Part shown: piece by piece, positions 37,227-49,917 of the stretch
Layout of the letters: the number at the start of each line of letters is the position of its first letter
How positions within the stretch are numbered: the stretch's first letter is position 1
NCBI GenBank assembly: GCA_022496805.1
Contig: CM040087.1
Span: 5,716,001 to 5,780,000, forward strand
Source: Pohlia nutans
Lineage: Eukaryota > Streptophyta > Bryopsida > Bryales > Mniaceae
DNA length: 64,000 nt
Direction of reading: 5' to 3'
Notes under the pieces: model-generated
Seen by the model: only the letters and a program-made list of their open reading frames with translations
Databases searched by the model: none
What the model was told of the DNA's origin: nothing
Translations under genes and position numbers: made by a program

Positions 37227-39606
37227 CGCTGCGATGATGTCTAGTTAGACGATGGAGCCTGAGCGAGTGATACAATGAGGAGCCGGAAGATGGATCTGGC
37301 GCCCTCAGATCACTATCCAGGTCACGAATGGCAGAAGCCCGAGCAGTGAGAATCACTGGAGTGAGTGTCGGAATCCGGGTGCGTGATCTCCCGCTGCGTG
37401 GCGTGAGTGCAGGCGCGGACAAATGGACTGAAAAAGAAAAGCGAAGGCGCGGGTGAGAAAGGCAAGGCTGGGAGGGGTCGTCCCCGTCGTCGCCGCATCC
37501 AACGGCCCTACCGCGCGCCCTATCACCGTGGGCACCCAAAACGTCGTCGCTGCCTTATCTCTGCAATTCCTCACTAATTACTCTTCTTTTGTTGCTTGCT
37601 GCACCGAATTAGGAAGGAAAAAAAATAACTCTAGACCTAATCCCAACTTCACTACAAGCTAACCCGTCGATTCTCATTCACGAGAGTCCCGGAAAGTGTC
37701 GGCTGTGAACTATAGTGATGTTCCGTACTCACCTCCTTTGACACAGTGAGAAGTGGCACGGTTTCACTCAAAAATCAAATGAGAAATGACACCCCCTTCA
37801 AGTAGTGCGTGAACGAAGAGTTTGTTGATGTAATTCTACTATGTCACGTGAGCGTAGATAGTGCGTAGTTACCAATATTGTATTGGCATGGTATTACATT
37901 ATTCTTTATCATTCTAAGAAGTAGTGGGTCTGAACTGGATATTTAAAATGAACCATTGTCCAAGGTTTCACTGTAGAAAGATGCCATACCAGTCCAACAA
38001 CACTGGTGAGTACTGTTGTTGATGTTTCATTAGCGAGAGTCACAACAAACTGATTGAGAAGCATGTCATGTACTTCTGGACCATAGTTGATCTAAGACCG
38101 CGTGTTTGTTCCACAGTAGAGACGTATTGGAACGAACGCACTATTGACCGTCTAGGTTCTTGCGTCAGGTGAGTTTTTTTAGTAACATAATATTCAACTA
38201 TATCGGGAGATTCGTCTTTCAACAGATAACCATGAAACTGATCTGTACTGATCAATTCCAGTGCAGAATTGGGATCAACCAGGAAGCTTCTGAACGTGCA
38301 GCATGATCTGAAACCATAGCTATTTGCAAACCTGCACACAAAATACTCACAAACATCTGTCACTAGACCGTACTGGTTACTAACTATTGTAGTGAGACAA
38401 ACTACCTTTTTATTCACAGTCAAACATTATGATTATTACGCAAGCTTCAAGATGAAGACCAAGTAAGCTTACTAATTGTTACCACAGTCACTCTACAGAG
38501 AATCTTTGCTAAGTCTGTGATTGAATTCATGTAAATGGTGTGATATAAGAGAGGTCTCAGATGCTTTCTTCAATTATGAGGATTTGTGAGAAATGATCGA
38601 TAGACCTGTATATAGAAAAGTTGCAACAATAGAATTTAGGTGGGGCATGCAATCCAGCAATTCGTTTCGGGATCGGAGCCCAGGGAGTAATTTAAGCAAC
38701 GCAGTCAACACAGAAGGGAGAGATAAGAAGAAAGGTGTGCAGGAGTGTAGAGAAATCTGCACATAATTTAGCAATGAGTGGAAGGGGCGTCACGTGGACT
38801 GCCCCTTGCATGCTCTGAGCAGGTACTGTACTAATCTGGTTACCTTATTTATATATATATATATATATGGATTCTACTGTAGCTAGATGGGGTCCATCAT
38901 TCTTCAGGAGTGAGTGAGTGATCCCATCCATCTGGTCTGCTCCTGCTTGGGCTTGTACAAGCAGCACGAATCTTATTACAGTAAGTTACTGTTTTCTGTG
39001 CCTGGGGATCATCAATTGCCAACTGGTGAGAGCATCCATACCCATGTCCTGGAAGGGTCTGACGCACTCACTGCCAGTGATGGCCCATTCATGCTGGCGC
39101 ATGCATGCGTCAGGTAACTTTGAGGGAATCTGTTGTCAAACAAGAAATATAAAATAGGCCATTAGAAATTACTATAACGCATGACAGAAAGGAACGCAGT
39201 GCAACAAAGGAGCATGGTTCTACTTGCGGCACTGTATTGCAGTTGCACAGGGCTTGTTCAATAGTTGCACAAAGAAAAGACAAGGCTTTGAATTTTTTTT
39301 GTTTTTTGGTTCAAGTCTAAGAACAAATATTTATTGTAATTAGGGTTTCAAAGGTGATTATGTGAGAAATTCCTGCATAATCGAGCATTATGTTTTTTTT
39401 TCAATAGAAGTGACGGATGAAATGAATCTTCGTCTAATTTTTTTGCTTGTGGTTTACACTGGGTGATGCCCTTCTTATTAGGTATTTTGTGGGAGGAAAG
39501 AAAAAAGGGTTGGTGAGGAAGTTGAAGATTGACTAGGACGACAAAGCTTGACAAGGAATCTTTTTTCTCACAAAATGTCATCTTTGTCACGCATTACCCT
39601 ATACTA
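37227..39606. other. Upstream of plastid TPI, then intergenic
   Basis: 37227-37560 is GC-rich and CpG-rich and probably holds the TPI 5' leader and promoter. Around 38070-38330 the minus strand carries an open stretch after an acceptor-like GTGTGCAG (FANSYGFRSCCTFRSFLV) that could be an exon, but it has no ATG and no family I know. A (TA)n microsatellite sits at about 38849-38869. The rest shows nothing. Confidence 0.4.
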
Positions 39607-39965
39607 CCCCTTAAACGTCAAGAGGGTTTGGCCGGGGCAACCCGGTAGGCATTTAAATTTTTGGAGGGAAAAACAAAAACAAACAATATGAAAAAATGGC
39701 TATGTTGGCTAGCACTGTAGCACTACGATACTTTTCAAGAAACGACCTCAGCTGTCCCAACTCTTATTCATTTTGATAACTTTGGTTGTTTGCCAATAAT
39801 TCCACAATCTCCCAAATAAAGCGCAAATTTGGAATCTAAATTGTTTTTTCAGTAGCTTTCCAACGCACTAATCCTCGCTTGTTTTGGTTGAGAAAACCCA
39901 CCTTTTTCTTCATAATTCTCTCATGAATAAGTCCATGGGCCTGCTTTGACATTTAAAGGCTAAAT
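39607..39965. mobile_element. Decayed TTAA-family element
   Basis: CCCCTTAAACGTCAAG at the left and TTTGACATTTAAAGG at the right resemble the family termini, but the TTAA borders are degraded. Confidence 0.4.
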
Positions 39966-42900
39966 ATCCTCATAGACCTCAATTATAATGAATTAAACAA
40001 TGGCCCTTCAATATGAGTTTAGTTGAACATATCCCACTTTCTACTTGTAATTGGTTCATTGACTAAGTTTATGTGGTGTATACATTTGGTATGTGAGCTT
40101 GGTGAACTTTTAGTAGAAATGTTCTTTGAATATTGATGAGTAAATGAGTAATTTTAGCATGTAATTAAAGATGTATATGCTCTGAAAACTACAATGAAGA
40201 AGATTAGAGCAGTAAGAGCCTCATTCCATATGAGACATGTCCATGCCTACATTTTCATTTAAATGACTAAATTAGCTTACCATGTTTTTTTTTCTATTTA
40301 TCATAGTCAGTTGGGTTGGGGCGGATCACATGTAGGTAGGCCCTAGCTCTTGTGGCATAAGACCAAAATGAATGAAGTCATAATTATGTTTCATCCCTTG
40401 CTTTTGGAAATGGATCTAAAAGTCATAATTATGTTTCAACTCTTGCTAATGGGATAATATTATAAACGTGTTTAGTTCTTTACTCTTGGAGCATAAGTTC
40501 AATCCCCCAAAGGTCTAAATGGCTCAAAAGAGCATGATGAAGGGGAAAAGTATTTATAATTACATCAAGTTATTTTTTTCATCCATTAAATTTCTTCTTG
40601 ATCAATGTACTATTTGAACAACATTTAGACACTAGGATTTTACAAAATTATTTTGCAAATTTTTTTTGTAACAAGTGAAATGGAAATATTTTGTCTCTTT
40701 TATACTTTGAAACTATTATAATTAATAGAGAACTTTTACAGTGCAAGTGATAATCGCATTTGAAAAATCACCATATATGGTATTTTTAATTTCAAGCCCG
40801 TTATGTCAAAAAAACTAGTTTTGAAATATCAAAGTTTGATCTTTAGTAAAATATTAAAATAAATTTTTCTTTAAGTTTGTTTGTATTGTATTAAATTTTT
40901 GGCGATGATGTCACATCCGGTTTTAAAAGATGTTTAAATACCACAGTGAACAGAGGTACCCTGGGATGATGTCATGAACCTTGCAAGAAAACGAGGTGGG
41001 GAAACCAAGAGGTGTCCTAGATGAACAACTCTAGTGGAGGCATGGCAAGCACATTTGGAAACATTGTGAGAGCACGCACCTATGGGTCCGAAGAACACGT
41101 GAATCGGAGTTTGTGAATCAAAAGTTTTGACTATTCAAAGTTGGTAGTGCCTCATGACATATAAATTGGAATTGGAGGTGGGACTCAAAGTTCCTAATTA
41201 TGACTTCTTTTATGAAGTGGGGCATAGAAAACTAAGGAAAACAATTCAATCTCTATACTTCTAGGCATATCAAGGAGCAAAGTAAAGGCTTGGAAGGTAT
41301 AGAACAAAGGAAGAGAAAATTGGAATTGTACATCCTAGAGGCCTAAGTCTTTGGGAGGCTATAACTTCATCAATATGCATTGGAATGAAAAAAAGTGAAT
41401 ACAACATCATGATTTACTAAAAGAATAAATCACAAAAATGGACTTGCATCTGAGATTTAGATAAATGAGCTAGAAGTAATGCTGGTTGGAAGTTCGAAAG
41501 AAGTGGGTGGTTTTTCAAAACAAAAGTGTGTCTAGAAAGTATCCTAAACCAAGAGGATGGAGGGCGGGCTTGGTCAAAGACTGAAAAGCGGGCCGTAAAG
41601 AGTACTTTTAAGAAATGTGTTCTCCTTCCTTACTCTCGCATAGTGCTAAGATGCTAAACAAACTTGGCATGGACTAAGTGGAGAAATAATGAAAAACAAT
41701 ACACCACATATATGTTCAAAAATTAAGTTCTAAATTCACTGTGCAAATGTATAATGAACAAAATGGTGATGACATCACCAAGTTGTGACGGAGAGCCAAC
41801 ATGCTTCTCATCCATCTAAACGCAAATGTGTACTACTCCTCATGATTCTTCTGTATGAACTTTAGAATCATCTCACAAATGGTAGTCACAACATCTCAGC
41901 GTTCACTCTAAAACACTAACCCAATTTTCAAAGCTTCTGTGATTCTAACTCCACGACATGTGTAAAGGTGTGAACACACGTCATAGTGCATTTGGAAGTT
42001 GGTCTCTCTCTTTTAAGGCATTGTAACTAAAGATGATTGTGTATATTCTATAATTAGTCTATACATTTGTGTCCTAGATACAAGAGTTTTTGGTGAATTA
42101 ATCTTAGCTAGAGAGGCCCATTTCATATTAGGATCTTGGTCCAATTCAAAGTTGGACGAATTCACTTTTCATTGAGCGATTAATTAGCCAATGAATTTAT
42201 AATTGAATCCTCTAATATAAAGCCTTTGGGTAGTTGGGCCCGGTTGATGGTCTAATTTCATGTAATATTTAGGATCACTGCACACAATGCCCAATTGATG
42301 AGAGAATAAAGGATTCCAAAAAAATTAACGGATGAAAAGCAAGAATTTTGACCTCTTGGCCTTACACCAAAACCCAATGGTCAAAGGTTGTTTGCTCAAA
42401 ATTATCTACATAGCATCAATTTGTGGTAGCTTTTCCACCAAAGAATTGTCTACTAAACAAAGGATTGGGTTGAAGAAGAATGGAACCCAATATTTGATTG
42501 ATGAAACATTCATTTTTTCATTAAAACATTTAAAATCTAAAAAAGAATAAGACCTTTGGCCAATCACAGTGTGTCGGTCAATGGACTTGTTTTTTTTGCT
42601 TTTACACTATGAATAAGTAAAAGCCATCGTCCTAGCCGCCAATTTTAACAAAAATTGTCCAAAGTCCACTTAATCAAATGGACATAGTGTAAACTAGCCC
42701 TTACTAAGTAGCCCTTCAATATAAAGCCCATCGTTGACCCAATTGCATATTTTATATTACTTGAGCCGTTTACTATAAAGGCCTAGCTTGAACCATATTG
42801 GTGACCCAATTTGATTCAATTTTACAAATTAGGACAAAGTCATCAAATTGGAAACTATGGAACAGAGTGCTTTTTGTTTCCTTAGAGAACTTGTAATAAT

Positions 42901-43461
42901 ATTTGTGAATTATTACTACCCCAATTGTCAAAATGAAGTACTTCACATCTTATTGCACTTGCCCTTCTTACCAATCTTCATACGGAGTTACTTTTAAAAT
43001 TCTTGAAAGGATTTGATGTATGGCCAAATTGAATGAAAAATGTCCTAGGCCATTCCAAATAGCTCCATCCTATTGTGTCAAGCAAGAGCCCTTCAAACCA
43101 AATATATCTTATACTCTACTTATGATTAGTCCACTAACTATTTGGAAGACACATTCAGTGTGAACACTTTTAGTTAAAAGGCATGCCATGGGAGTGAGCG
43201 CTCATCTATTGTCCGAAAATTCCATTTGTCCATACTAGTAGAAGACCTCTTGTTTTTTATTCCCCATTTTGTGGCCTCGGAATAGTGAACAGTGGTTGAA
43301 TATTATGATTATTTTTCTTCTTCTTGTGACCGAAACCACTTATTGGCACTGTCACAACCTATGTGCCTGGTCAGTTTCATTCCCTTTTCATTTTTAGTAA
43401 GTGAAAAACACCACATTTCCTATTAGTGCCGGTCTAGCAAACCAACAGAATTTCACTCCCT
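39966..43461. other. Gene-poor AT-rich stretch with dispersed repeats
   Basis: No gene is recognised. 42690-43180 is an inverted, diverged copy of about 60725-61130; shared blocks include TTTACTATAAAG, CTTGCCCTTCTTAC and GTGTGAACACTTTTAG-type text. The 41000-41650 region is slightly richer in GC and may be an old retroelement, but no protein motif is left. Confidence 0.45.
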
Positions 43462-44444
43462 GTACAATGGGGTCCAACATGGAATGGCGTTTTTGGTTTC
43501 GCAGTGAGAAAAATTTCAGTACTGCCAACTTTGAAAGCCTCCCGAGAGCTCAAATATTGGTATTTTACCACGAAAATTCTACCAGAGACTTATCTTTAAG
43601 TTAATTATATGTATGCCAAATTTCAAGGCCAAAAGATTCACCCAAAAAAAGTTATTCAGAATCTACCAACATTGGTAGCTGTGGAAATGTTTTCACTGCT
43701 GCCAACTTTGACAGCCTCCCAAAGATTGAATTAATTTTTTTTTGCCATAAAATTCTAGGAAAAAAAACTTCTTTATGTTAATAACATATGATAAAAATTT
43801 CAAGGCCAAAAGATTAATACAAAAAACGATATTAACAATCTACCAACATGTGTAGTTGTGGGAAACAATGGGGGAAACTACACACATTGGTAGATTGTAA
43901 ATAATTTTCTTTGTATAGATTTTTTGACCTTGAAATTTGGCATGAATGATTTTGTCATAAAGAGCATGTTGTACCAAAAATTTCATGGTAAATAGACAAT
44001 TTCTCAACCGTAGGGAGGGTGTCAAAGTTGGTAGCAAAGTTTCCCCCATTGTTTCCCACAACTACACATGTTGGTAGATTGTCAATATATTTTTTGTATT
44101 AATTTTCTGGCCTTGAAATTTTTATCATATGTTATTAACATAAAGAAGTTCTTTTTCCAAGAATTTCATGGCAAAAAAAAATTAATTCAATCTTTGGGAG
44201 GTTGTCAAAGTTGGCAGCAGTGAATAACTACCAATGTTGGTAGATTTTGAATAACGTTTTTTTGGTGAATCTTTTGGCCTTGAAATTTGGCATACATATA
44301 ATTAACTTAAAGATAAGTCTCTGGTAAACTTTTCGTGGTAAAATACCAATATTTGAGCTCTCGGGAGGCTTTCAAAGTTGGCAGTACTGAAATTTTTCTC
44401 ACTGCGAAACCAAAAACGCCATTCCATGTTGGACCCCACTGTAC
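43462..44444. repeat. ~983 bp near-complete foldback
   Basis: The whole segment is a long inverted repeat. The left arm opens GTACAATGGGGTCCAACATG and the right arm closes with its mirror, so 43 codons read almost identically inward from both ends. Each arm is built from two degenerate ~170-base units sharing CTGCCAACTTTGA, CAAATTTCAAGGCCAAAAGA and ATCTACCAAC. The spacer is very short. Transcription would give a long hairpin RNA. No transposase is present. Confidence 0.92.
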
Positions 44445-44861
44445 CTACACCCCTGAAAAACCATCCCCATACAACATAATCAATTGTATTCTCATGATTT
44501 GTCTCCAAGAATACAAGCTTTCTGGAATCATTTTCTGCAACATCATTTCTATGTTTGTACGTATAGAATTTACTCAGACCATCAATCTCTCAGCAAAATG
44601 TAAATCCTCCTGCTCCTGCAGGTGACCAACATTACTTGTGGGCAGTGGAAACAATTCCAAAATAATTCTACCCTTATCACAGAATTCTACCCTTATCAAG
44701 TTGTCCTTCAATTCACACTGCCACACATTGAAATGGACGACAACCACCATCATGTGAATTCTCCAATCTTGATCTCTCTACCGGTTTCACAAGGACGCTT
44801 TACATGTCTCCACTCTCATCGCTAAATTGTATAGACAAAACCTTCATGGCACCTAGATTGC

Positions 44862-45105
44862 ATCAGGAATTTAAGACCTTACTGATTTTTAACGATTTCC
44901 GTGCAATATCCAATATTTCATGGGTGCGTGCATTTTTCGTGCAAGGAATTTGCGTTGATTGTGCACTGAATCCACACAAATTACATGTTCATTCTTTCTG
45001 TTATCTAACAAAATGCAAAATCCGTACGAAAAAATGTACGAACCCATGAAATATTAGATGTCGCACGAAAATCGTTTAAAATCCGTGGGGTACTAAATTC
45101 CTAAT
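44862..45105. mobile_element. MITE, AGGAATTTAGGA family, copy 2
   Basis: The left end ATCAGGAATTTAAGACC and the right end GGTACTAAATTCCTAAT are the family termini. The interior has the shared CATGGGT and AATCCGTGGGG blocks of copy 1. It is inserted in the F-box pseudogene. Confidence 0.85.
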
Positions 45106-45296
45106 GCTTCCTGTGACCCTAAGACAGGCCTTCTTGTGGTTAATGACATGGTAATCCTGCACAGCAATGTGCACGTATTGCTCACAAAAAGCTTCAAAAA
45201 ACACTTCTGCAGGCCTACCTACGGCTGCCACATCTGTGCGCTTTACATAAAACATCTGTCAACATAAATCTGGAGGAATGACATATATAAATATTT

Positions 45297-45368
45297 GCCA
45301 TGGGGCACTGAATGTTTTACAGTATCTTGTCACAGGCCAAGATGACAACATTCAGTGCTCCATGGCAA
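45297..45368. repeat. Short hairpin with ~22-base arms
   Basis: TTGCCATGGGGCACTGAATG is mirrored by CATTCAGTGCTCCATGGCAA with one bulge, and the inner TTGTCA pairs with TGACAA. The size resembles a microRNA-type precursor, but it overlaps the F-box relic and may be chance or a tiny MITE. Confidence 0.5.
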
Positions 45369-45589
45369 ATCCAAACAGTTCCATGAGCCCAACGTTATGT
45401 TGTACAACATGATAAAGCTCCGCCATACAGAAACGTAGGTGAACAGAATGTTTCTGCAGCAGATTTTGAACGAAACTCATCTTGGCATGAGTGCCCATAC
45501 AGATGAGACTCTGGTCTCTCCATGACTTAGTCTTGGAGCAGTAGATTGATGTATATGTGGCGTCATGTTTTGCAACTTGCATACGCACC

Positions 45590-45841
45590 ATCAGGAATTT
45601 AGGACCCCACAGATTTTAAACAATCTCCGTGCGACATCTAATATCTCATGGGTTTGTACAATTTTTGCACGGATTCTGCACGGATTTTGCACTTTGTTGA
45701 ATAACAAAAAGAGCGAATGTAAAAACCATGCGGATTCAGTGCAGAATTAGCGCGAAATCCGTGCAAAAAATGTAAGAACCCATGAAACATTGAGTGTCGC
45801 ACGGAAATCGTTAAAAATCAGAGTGGTCTTAAATTCCTGGT
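45590..45841. mobile_element. MITE, AGGAATTTAGGA family, copy 3
   Basis: Bounded by ATCAGGAATTTAGGACC and its mirror ending AAATTCCTGGT. It is inserted in the F-box pseudogene about 480 bases from copy 2. Confidence 0.85.
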
Positions 45842-46639
45842 GACTTCTACTTAACAGCACCTGAAACGTGTCTTCAAATTTGTTCACCATCAAACTCTCC
45901 ACGCAATGAGGCTTCAAGAAACATTCCTCTGTGTATGGAGGGAGAATATACTGCATCCTTACAGTGCGGAGGTTGAGTACCATATGCATCTCCCTGGGGA
46001 AGCATCAAACAAAAATAGGGCTTGGAAATTGGAGGCCTGGCAATTCTCTTCCAGAAAGTCCTTATCAGAAGCTAAGCGTTCCACTCCTTGCTCACCACCC
46101 GCGCTTCGAAAAACTCGCGAAATGGCAGCTTCATGAACACTTTGTAGAACAAGTGCTGAAGATTGCCCCACAGCTGCGGATCCATGTCCGTTGTGACAGC
46201 CAAAGGCCCAATATCCATTCCATTAGTTCGTTTGACATTCTTGCTTCTGATATCCAGGAACTGTGCTAAGTTAATTGAAGATCATAGCATTTCTTTCTGG
46301 AAAGTCCTAGATGTTAAATCAACCACATCGTATATATCCAGTAATTTCTCTTCCAAGGAAAATTTTGCACTCGCACGACTACAGAATAAATTGTCAAAAC
46401 CCTAAGTCATCCCAATTAGGGTTTAAAAGTCTACCTGATTTGGACAACGTGAAGCTCTCAAGCTATGGATATGACACAGAAATTTTCAAGAAATTGACAC
46501 AGTGGTCACTCTGATGTGGACCTCAAATGCCATGTGCACCTTGATCATCCTTCAAGGAAATGATGGAAAAGCCGCTGAAGATCCCGACCACATCAACTCC
46601 TACAATCAAAGGTTTCTAATACCGGTAAGCTCTTGCATA

Positions 46640-46839
46640 GGGTAAGGACCTCGTGGCAGAGCGTTCTGCAAATGAGCTGCCCGCTGAGGCCGGTAGGCCG
46701 AGGGCGGGCAAGTCATTTGCGGAACGCCTTGCCCCACGGTCCTTACCCAGCGTAAAGACCCGGGATAGGCGCTGCGGGATGTTCTGCCCCGTAAGGCACC
46801 ATGTACTCCTTAATGAAAACCGGTGCCGGGTCTTTACGC
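46640..46839. repeat. Two adjacent GC-rich foldbacks
   Basis: The first, 46640-46748, has arms GGGTAAGGACCTCGTGGCAG against CCCCACGGTCCTTACCC, with inner pairing of GCGTTCTGCAAATGA with TCATTTGCGGAACGC. The second, 46750-46839, opens GCGTAAAGACCCGG and closes with its exact mirror. Base composition is far richer in GC than the surroundings. Confidence 0.75.
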
Positions 46840-47056
46840 CTGCAGGGCTATACTGTACACTGGGGTCGAAAAAGTCAAAGTAAATGTTTATTGTCATTGC
46901 TTTCTACAGTTTCCATTTGTACATAAATGGTTGAATGAGCGTGAAATTTTGTACACAACATTACAACTTCACGAACAATATATGTGTAAAATTTGGTGGT
47001 GTGAAAATATAGGACGGAAAAAATAAAAATAAAAACTCAATTTCGTTGTTTGATAT

Positions 47057-47176
47057 CACTAGTAGAAAAGGTGGCACTGCTAAGGGAGATGCCCACGCAA
47101 GTGGTGCCCAATTCCACGCATGCATAGTGATTTTTCTTTGGCATCTCCCTAAGGAACATCACCTTTTCTATTAGTG
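47057..47176. mobile_element. CACTA-type MITE, 120 bp
   Basis: The element starts CACTAGTAGAAAAGGTG and ends CACCTTTTCTATTAGTG. It is flanked by the 3-base direct repeat TAT (47054-47056 and 47177-47179), as expected for CACTA (En/Spm) insertions. The inner arms GGGAGATGCC and GGCATCTCCC also pair. Confidence 0.88.
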
Positions 47177-47179
47177 TAT

Positions 47180-49019
47180 GTAAGAAGTCATAATAATTAC
47201 AAAAAAGAACTTTTATGATTGAATTTTTAGTAGAAGGTAAAAGATATGATGAGGAACAATGTAGTGCATTTTAAATATGTCAATGGAGAACTTGTATAGA
47301 ATGGACTTTGTTCGTTTGAATCAAGTATGTTGAATGGTATATTTAGTGCCCATGGATAATAGATGTCTTTTACCACAATTTGTTCAAATGACAAGAGAAA
47401 CAATGTTCCTTGACACTTAAGTGAGTGGGCCAATAACCGACACTGACCATAAAGAGACTCTTATATTTACTTCTTCAATGTCACTCCACTATGCCCAAAA
47501 ACCAACAATCACTCAAATATTTTAGTGATTGTTGATTTTGAAGCATTGTTTGGACTTACCACATTTATTGAGAGTGCGTTTATTCTAAGTTTCTTTATGA
47601 TTCTTCAAGACATATTCAATGTTAATTTTAGTCCATGTTTATTTTTAGAAATAGACAACCAAGACCTTGAACTTTGAAAATCCATAACTCCCAAAATTAT
47701 TCAATATAACTCCCAAAATTATGGTTCAAGTTGGAGTAGATTTAGGATCAATTGCTAATCCATTCAAACTATGACATTACACCTCATATTATTATAAATA
47801 GGTACAGTGCTTAAAGTGTGCGTTTATGATCCACTCACCTTATATAGGAGTTTGCCACTTGTTATTCCCACTTTCATTGAGAGTGCTATGTTCTTTTCAA
47901 ATACTGAGAGGGACATGAGGTGGCATGCCATATTTATTATAAAGTTGCCAAATATCATTGGAACACTACATTCATATTATTCTTACAAGGACAATATATC
48001 TCCCTAAAATTAAATAGTGTTTTAATTTGGGAAATAGTATTCCAGACACTAAATACACCATTCAATATAGTTGAAATAGAAGTTTGAAATTCAAGTAGGA
48101 ATAAATGAAAATACTTTCTTTTTTATCAAAATTCATATGTATGTACAGTGTATCTTATCACTACTAGAAAGTCACGATCAAATCAACAGAAAATCAACTG
48201 ATTTTTTTTGTTTAGGGCACTGCAATGACAGTTTTAACTAATTTTTGAACTTTTTGTAAAAATCAACAAACGACAATTTTTTTTGTTGATTTGAATAGTG
48301 CAATGATCAAATCAACATAAAACACTTGTTTCATTAAAAGTGCACATAGCCATGTGCACTTTTTTTTTTTAACAAATTGTACAATTAGCTCTATATGATG
48401 TAAAAAAAGAGCCTATATTCTAGATATGCATATACAAAATTTAAAATATTATGCGTCGATATAAAGGCATTCATTTCAAACATATGTATACATTGAAGTT
48501 GTTGGCAATTTTAAATTTCATTGTCTTTATTAAGTAGTTTAGATTCTACATAAAGCTACAAGTTCTCCTTTATGTCCCTTTTTTTAATTGTAAGTGTAGA
48601 TTCATGTGATGATCACATTGAAATAATCTATTGCAAAAAAATTGATAGTAAAGAGGAGTGGACGCAAAGAACCTTAGTCATTTTTGTACGTTCCTAATAA
48701 TAATAATTTGCACAATACACATAATTTGGAAACATCAAATTGAATGAAGAAAATATACAAATTTTGTTTTCTATAAAAATCACTCATACAAAACACTATG
48801 TAAATCACAATGTTCTCTCAAACCTTGAACATGTCAAGAACAATATATTCATGCCTCACTAATTACTATAAAGTGTAAATAACAACTAATTCAACTCTCC
48901 CATTGTCTAATCTCAAAGAACCCAATCCACACTATCAAAGGGTCTCTAATAGGTAAATACACTACTATATTCTTTGCAAAACTTGTAACTATGGCTACAA
49001 ATGGTAAATATGCATCAAG
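47180..49019. other. AT-rich intergenic stretch
   Basis: No gene is seen. A CACTACTAGAAAG motif at about 48161 looks like one end of a CACTA-type element. The block AAACACTTGTTTCATTAAAA near 48330 recurs inverted near 52780. Confidence 0.4.
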
Positions 49020-49330
49020 GGAGTGAGCACATGCCTACTCCCTATAATTCTTCAAAAATGAATTAAATGAAGTGGGTGGGCATGTTCCCACCCCCCTTGA
49101 GGCAAGTTACAAATGAGAAGTGTGTGTCAAGGGGGGTGGGTGTGTTCCCATCCCCTTGTGGCAAATTACAAATGAGAAATATGCGCCAAGTGGGGTAGGC
49201 ACATGCCTACCTCTTCTACTTCTCCAAAAAATTAAATTGAATGAGGAGGTGTACATGTTCTCATCTCCTTTGTGGCAAGTTCTCAAAAAAGAGAATTAGC
49301 CACAAAAAAGGTGGAAACATGCCTACTTTC
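49020..49330. repeat. Palindrome-bearing tandem repeat, diverged array
   Basis: Four to five units of about 60-70 bases, each with a motif like GTGGGCATGTTCCCACCCC and shared linker AAGTTACAAATGAGAA. The array is related to 49918-50395 and 52160-52250. Confidence 0.7.
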
Positions 49331-49917
49331 TATATTGTAGGTAGAAGACAAGTTCGGTACATTTGTGTTAAAAAATTAAATAGAATTAATTTTTTTGAGT
49401 TGTTATCAAATATTAAAAATAATTAAAATAATTAGTTAAAAAATGAAATTAAGGCATGACCATGTGATACATCAAAGATACATAGAAGTAAATCACATTT
49501 TAGAAGTGTGAGTTATAGAAGAGGAAAAGTTTAACTTGTGTTTTATGCAAAATGCATTCACTTGTGACAACAATGCATGTAGGTTATGTGTAACTTCTCT
49601 CACTTGTCATCTCACTTTTAATCACTTAGATTATAATTATGCCTACCTCAAAAAAAAAACCAAATCAAAAAGGTTTTTTTGAAAGCACAAGTATTGAGAA
49701 TATAGTGTAGTAAGAATGGGAGCAATAATTCACATAGACTTGCAATTCCTTCTTATCCCATATCATTTGGTAGTGACTTAGAATGCTTTTGAATACAAAA
49801 CTAGTTCATTGCTCCTTTACAACCCTCTCTTAATTGCTTAAAATATTTGAGAAATGTGAAAAGGGTAATTTTTCTACAAAAAGTAGTATATGTTAAATTT
49901 GAAAAAAAGAGTTAAAG

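Larger units (their letters stand above)
44808..46185 (-). pseudogene. F-box protein pseudogene
   Basis: The minus strand from ATG 46185 reads MDPQLWGNLQHLFYKVF, then MKLPFREFFEARVVSKEWNA, a recognisable N-terminal F-box (a SCF ubiquitin-ligase substrate adaptor). A stop follows; the continuation SDKDFLEENCQASNFQ is in another frame, so a frameshift has occurred. Further downstream (MQYILPPYTEEC, VNKFEDTFQVLL) the reading is split by a MITE (45590-45841). It resumes with ATYTSIYCSKTKSWRDQSL, the usual position of a kelch-like repeat, stops, and is split again by another copy of the same MITE (44862-45105). At least one frameshift, stops and two insertions make it a non-functional relic. Confidence 0.75.

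Noticed and set aside
38040..38423. 127-codon frame on the minus strand as a complete gene
   Set aside because: The opening codon is not ATG and the first in-frame Met is near the end; at most it is an internal exon, so it is only mentioned in the region note.
43401..44508. Two matching small proteins containing NMEWRFWFRSEKNFS
   Set aside because: They are the two arms of the foldback read inward from each side; nothing else supports translation.
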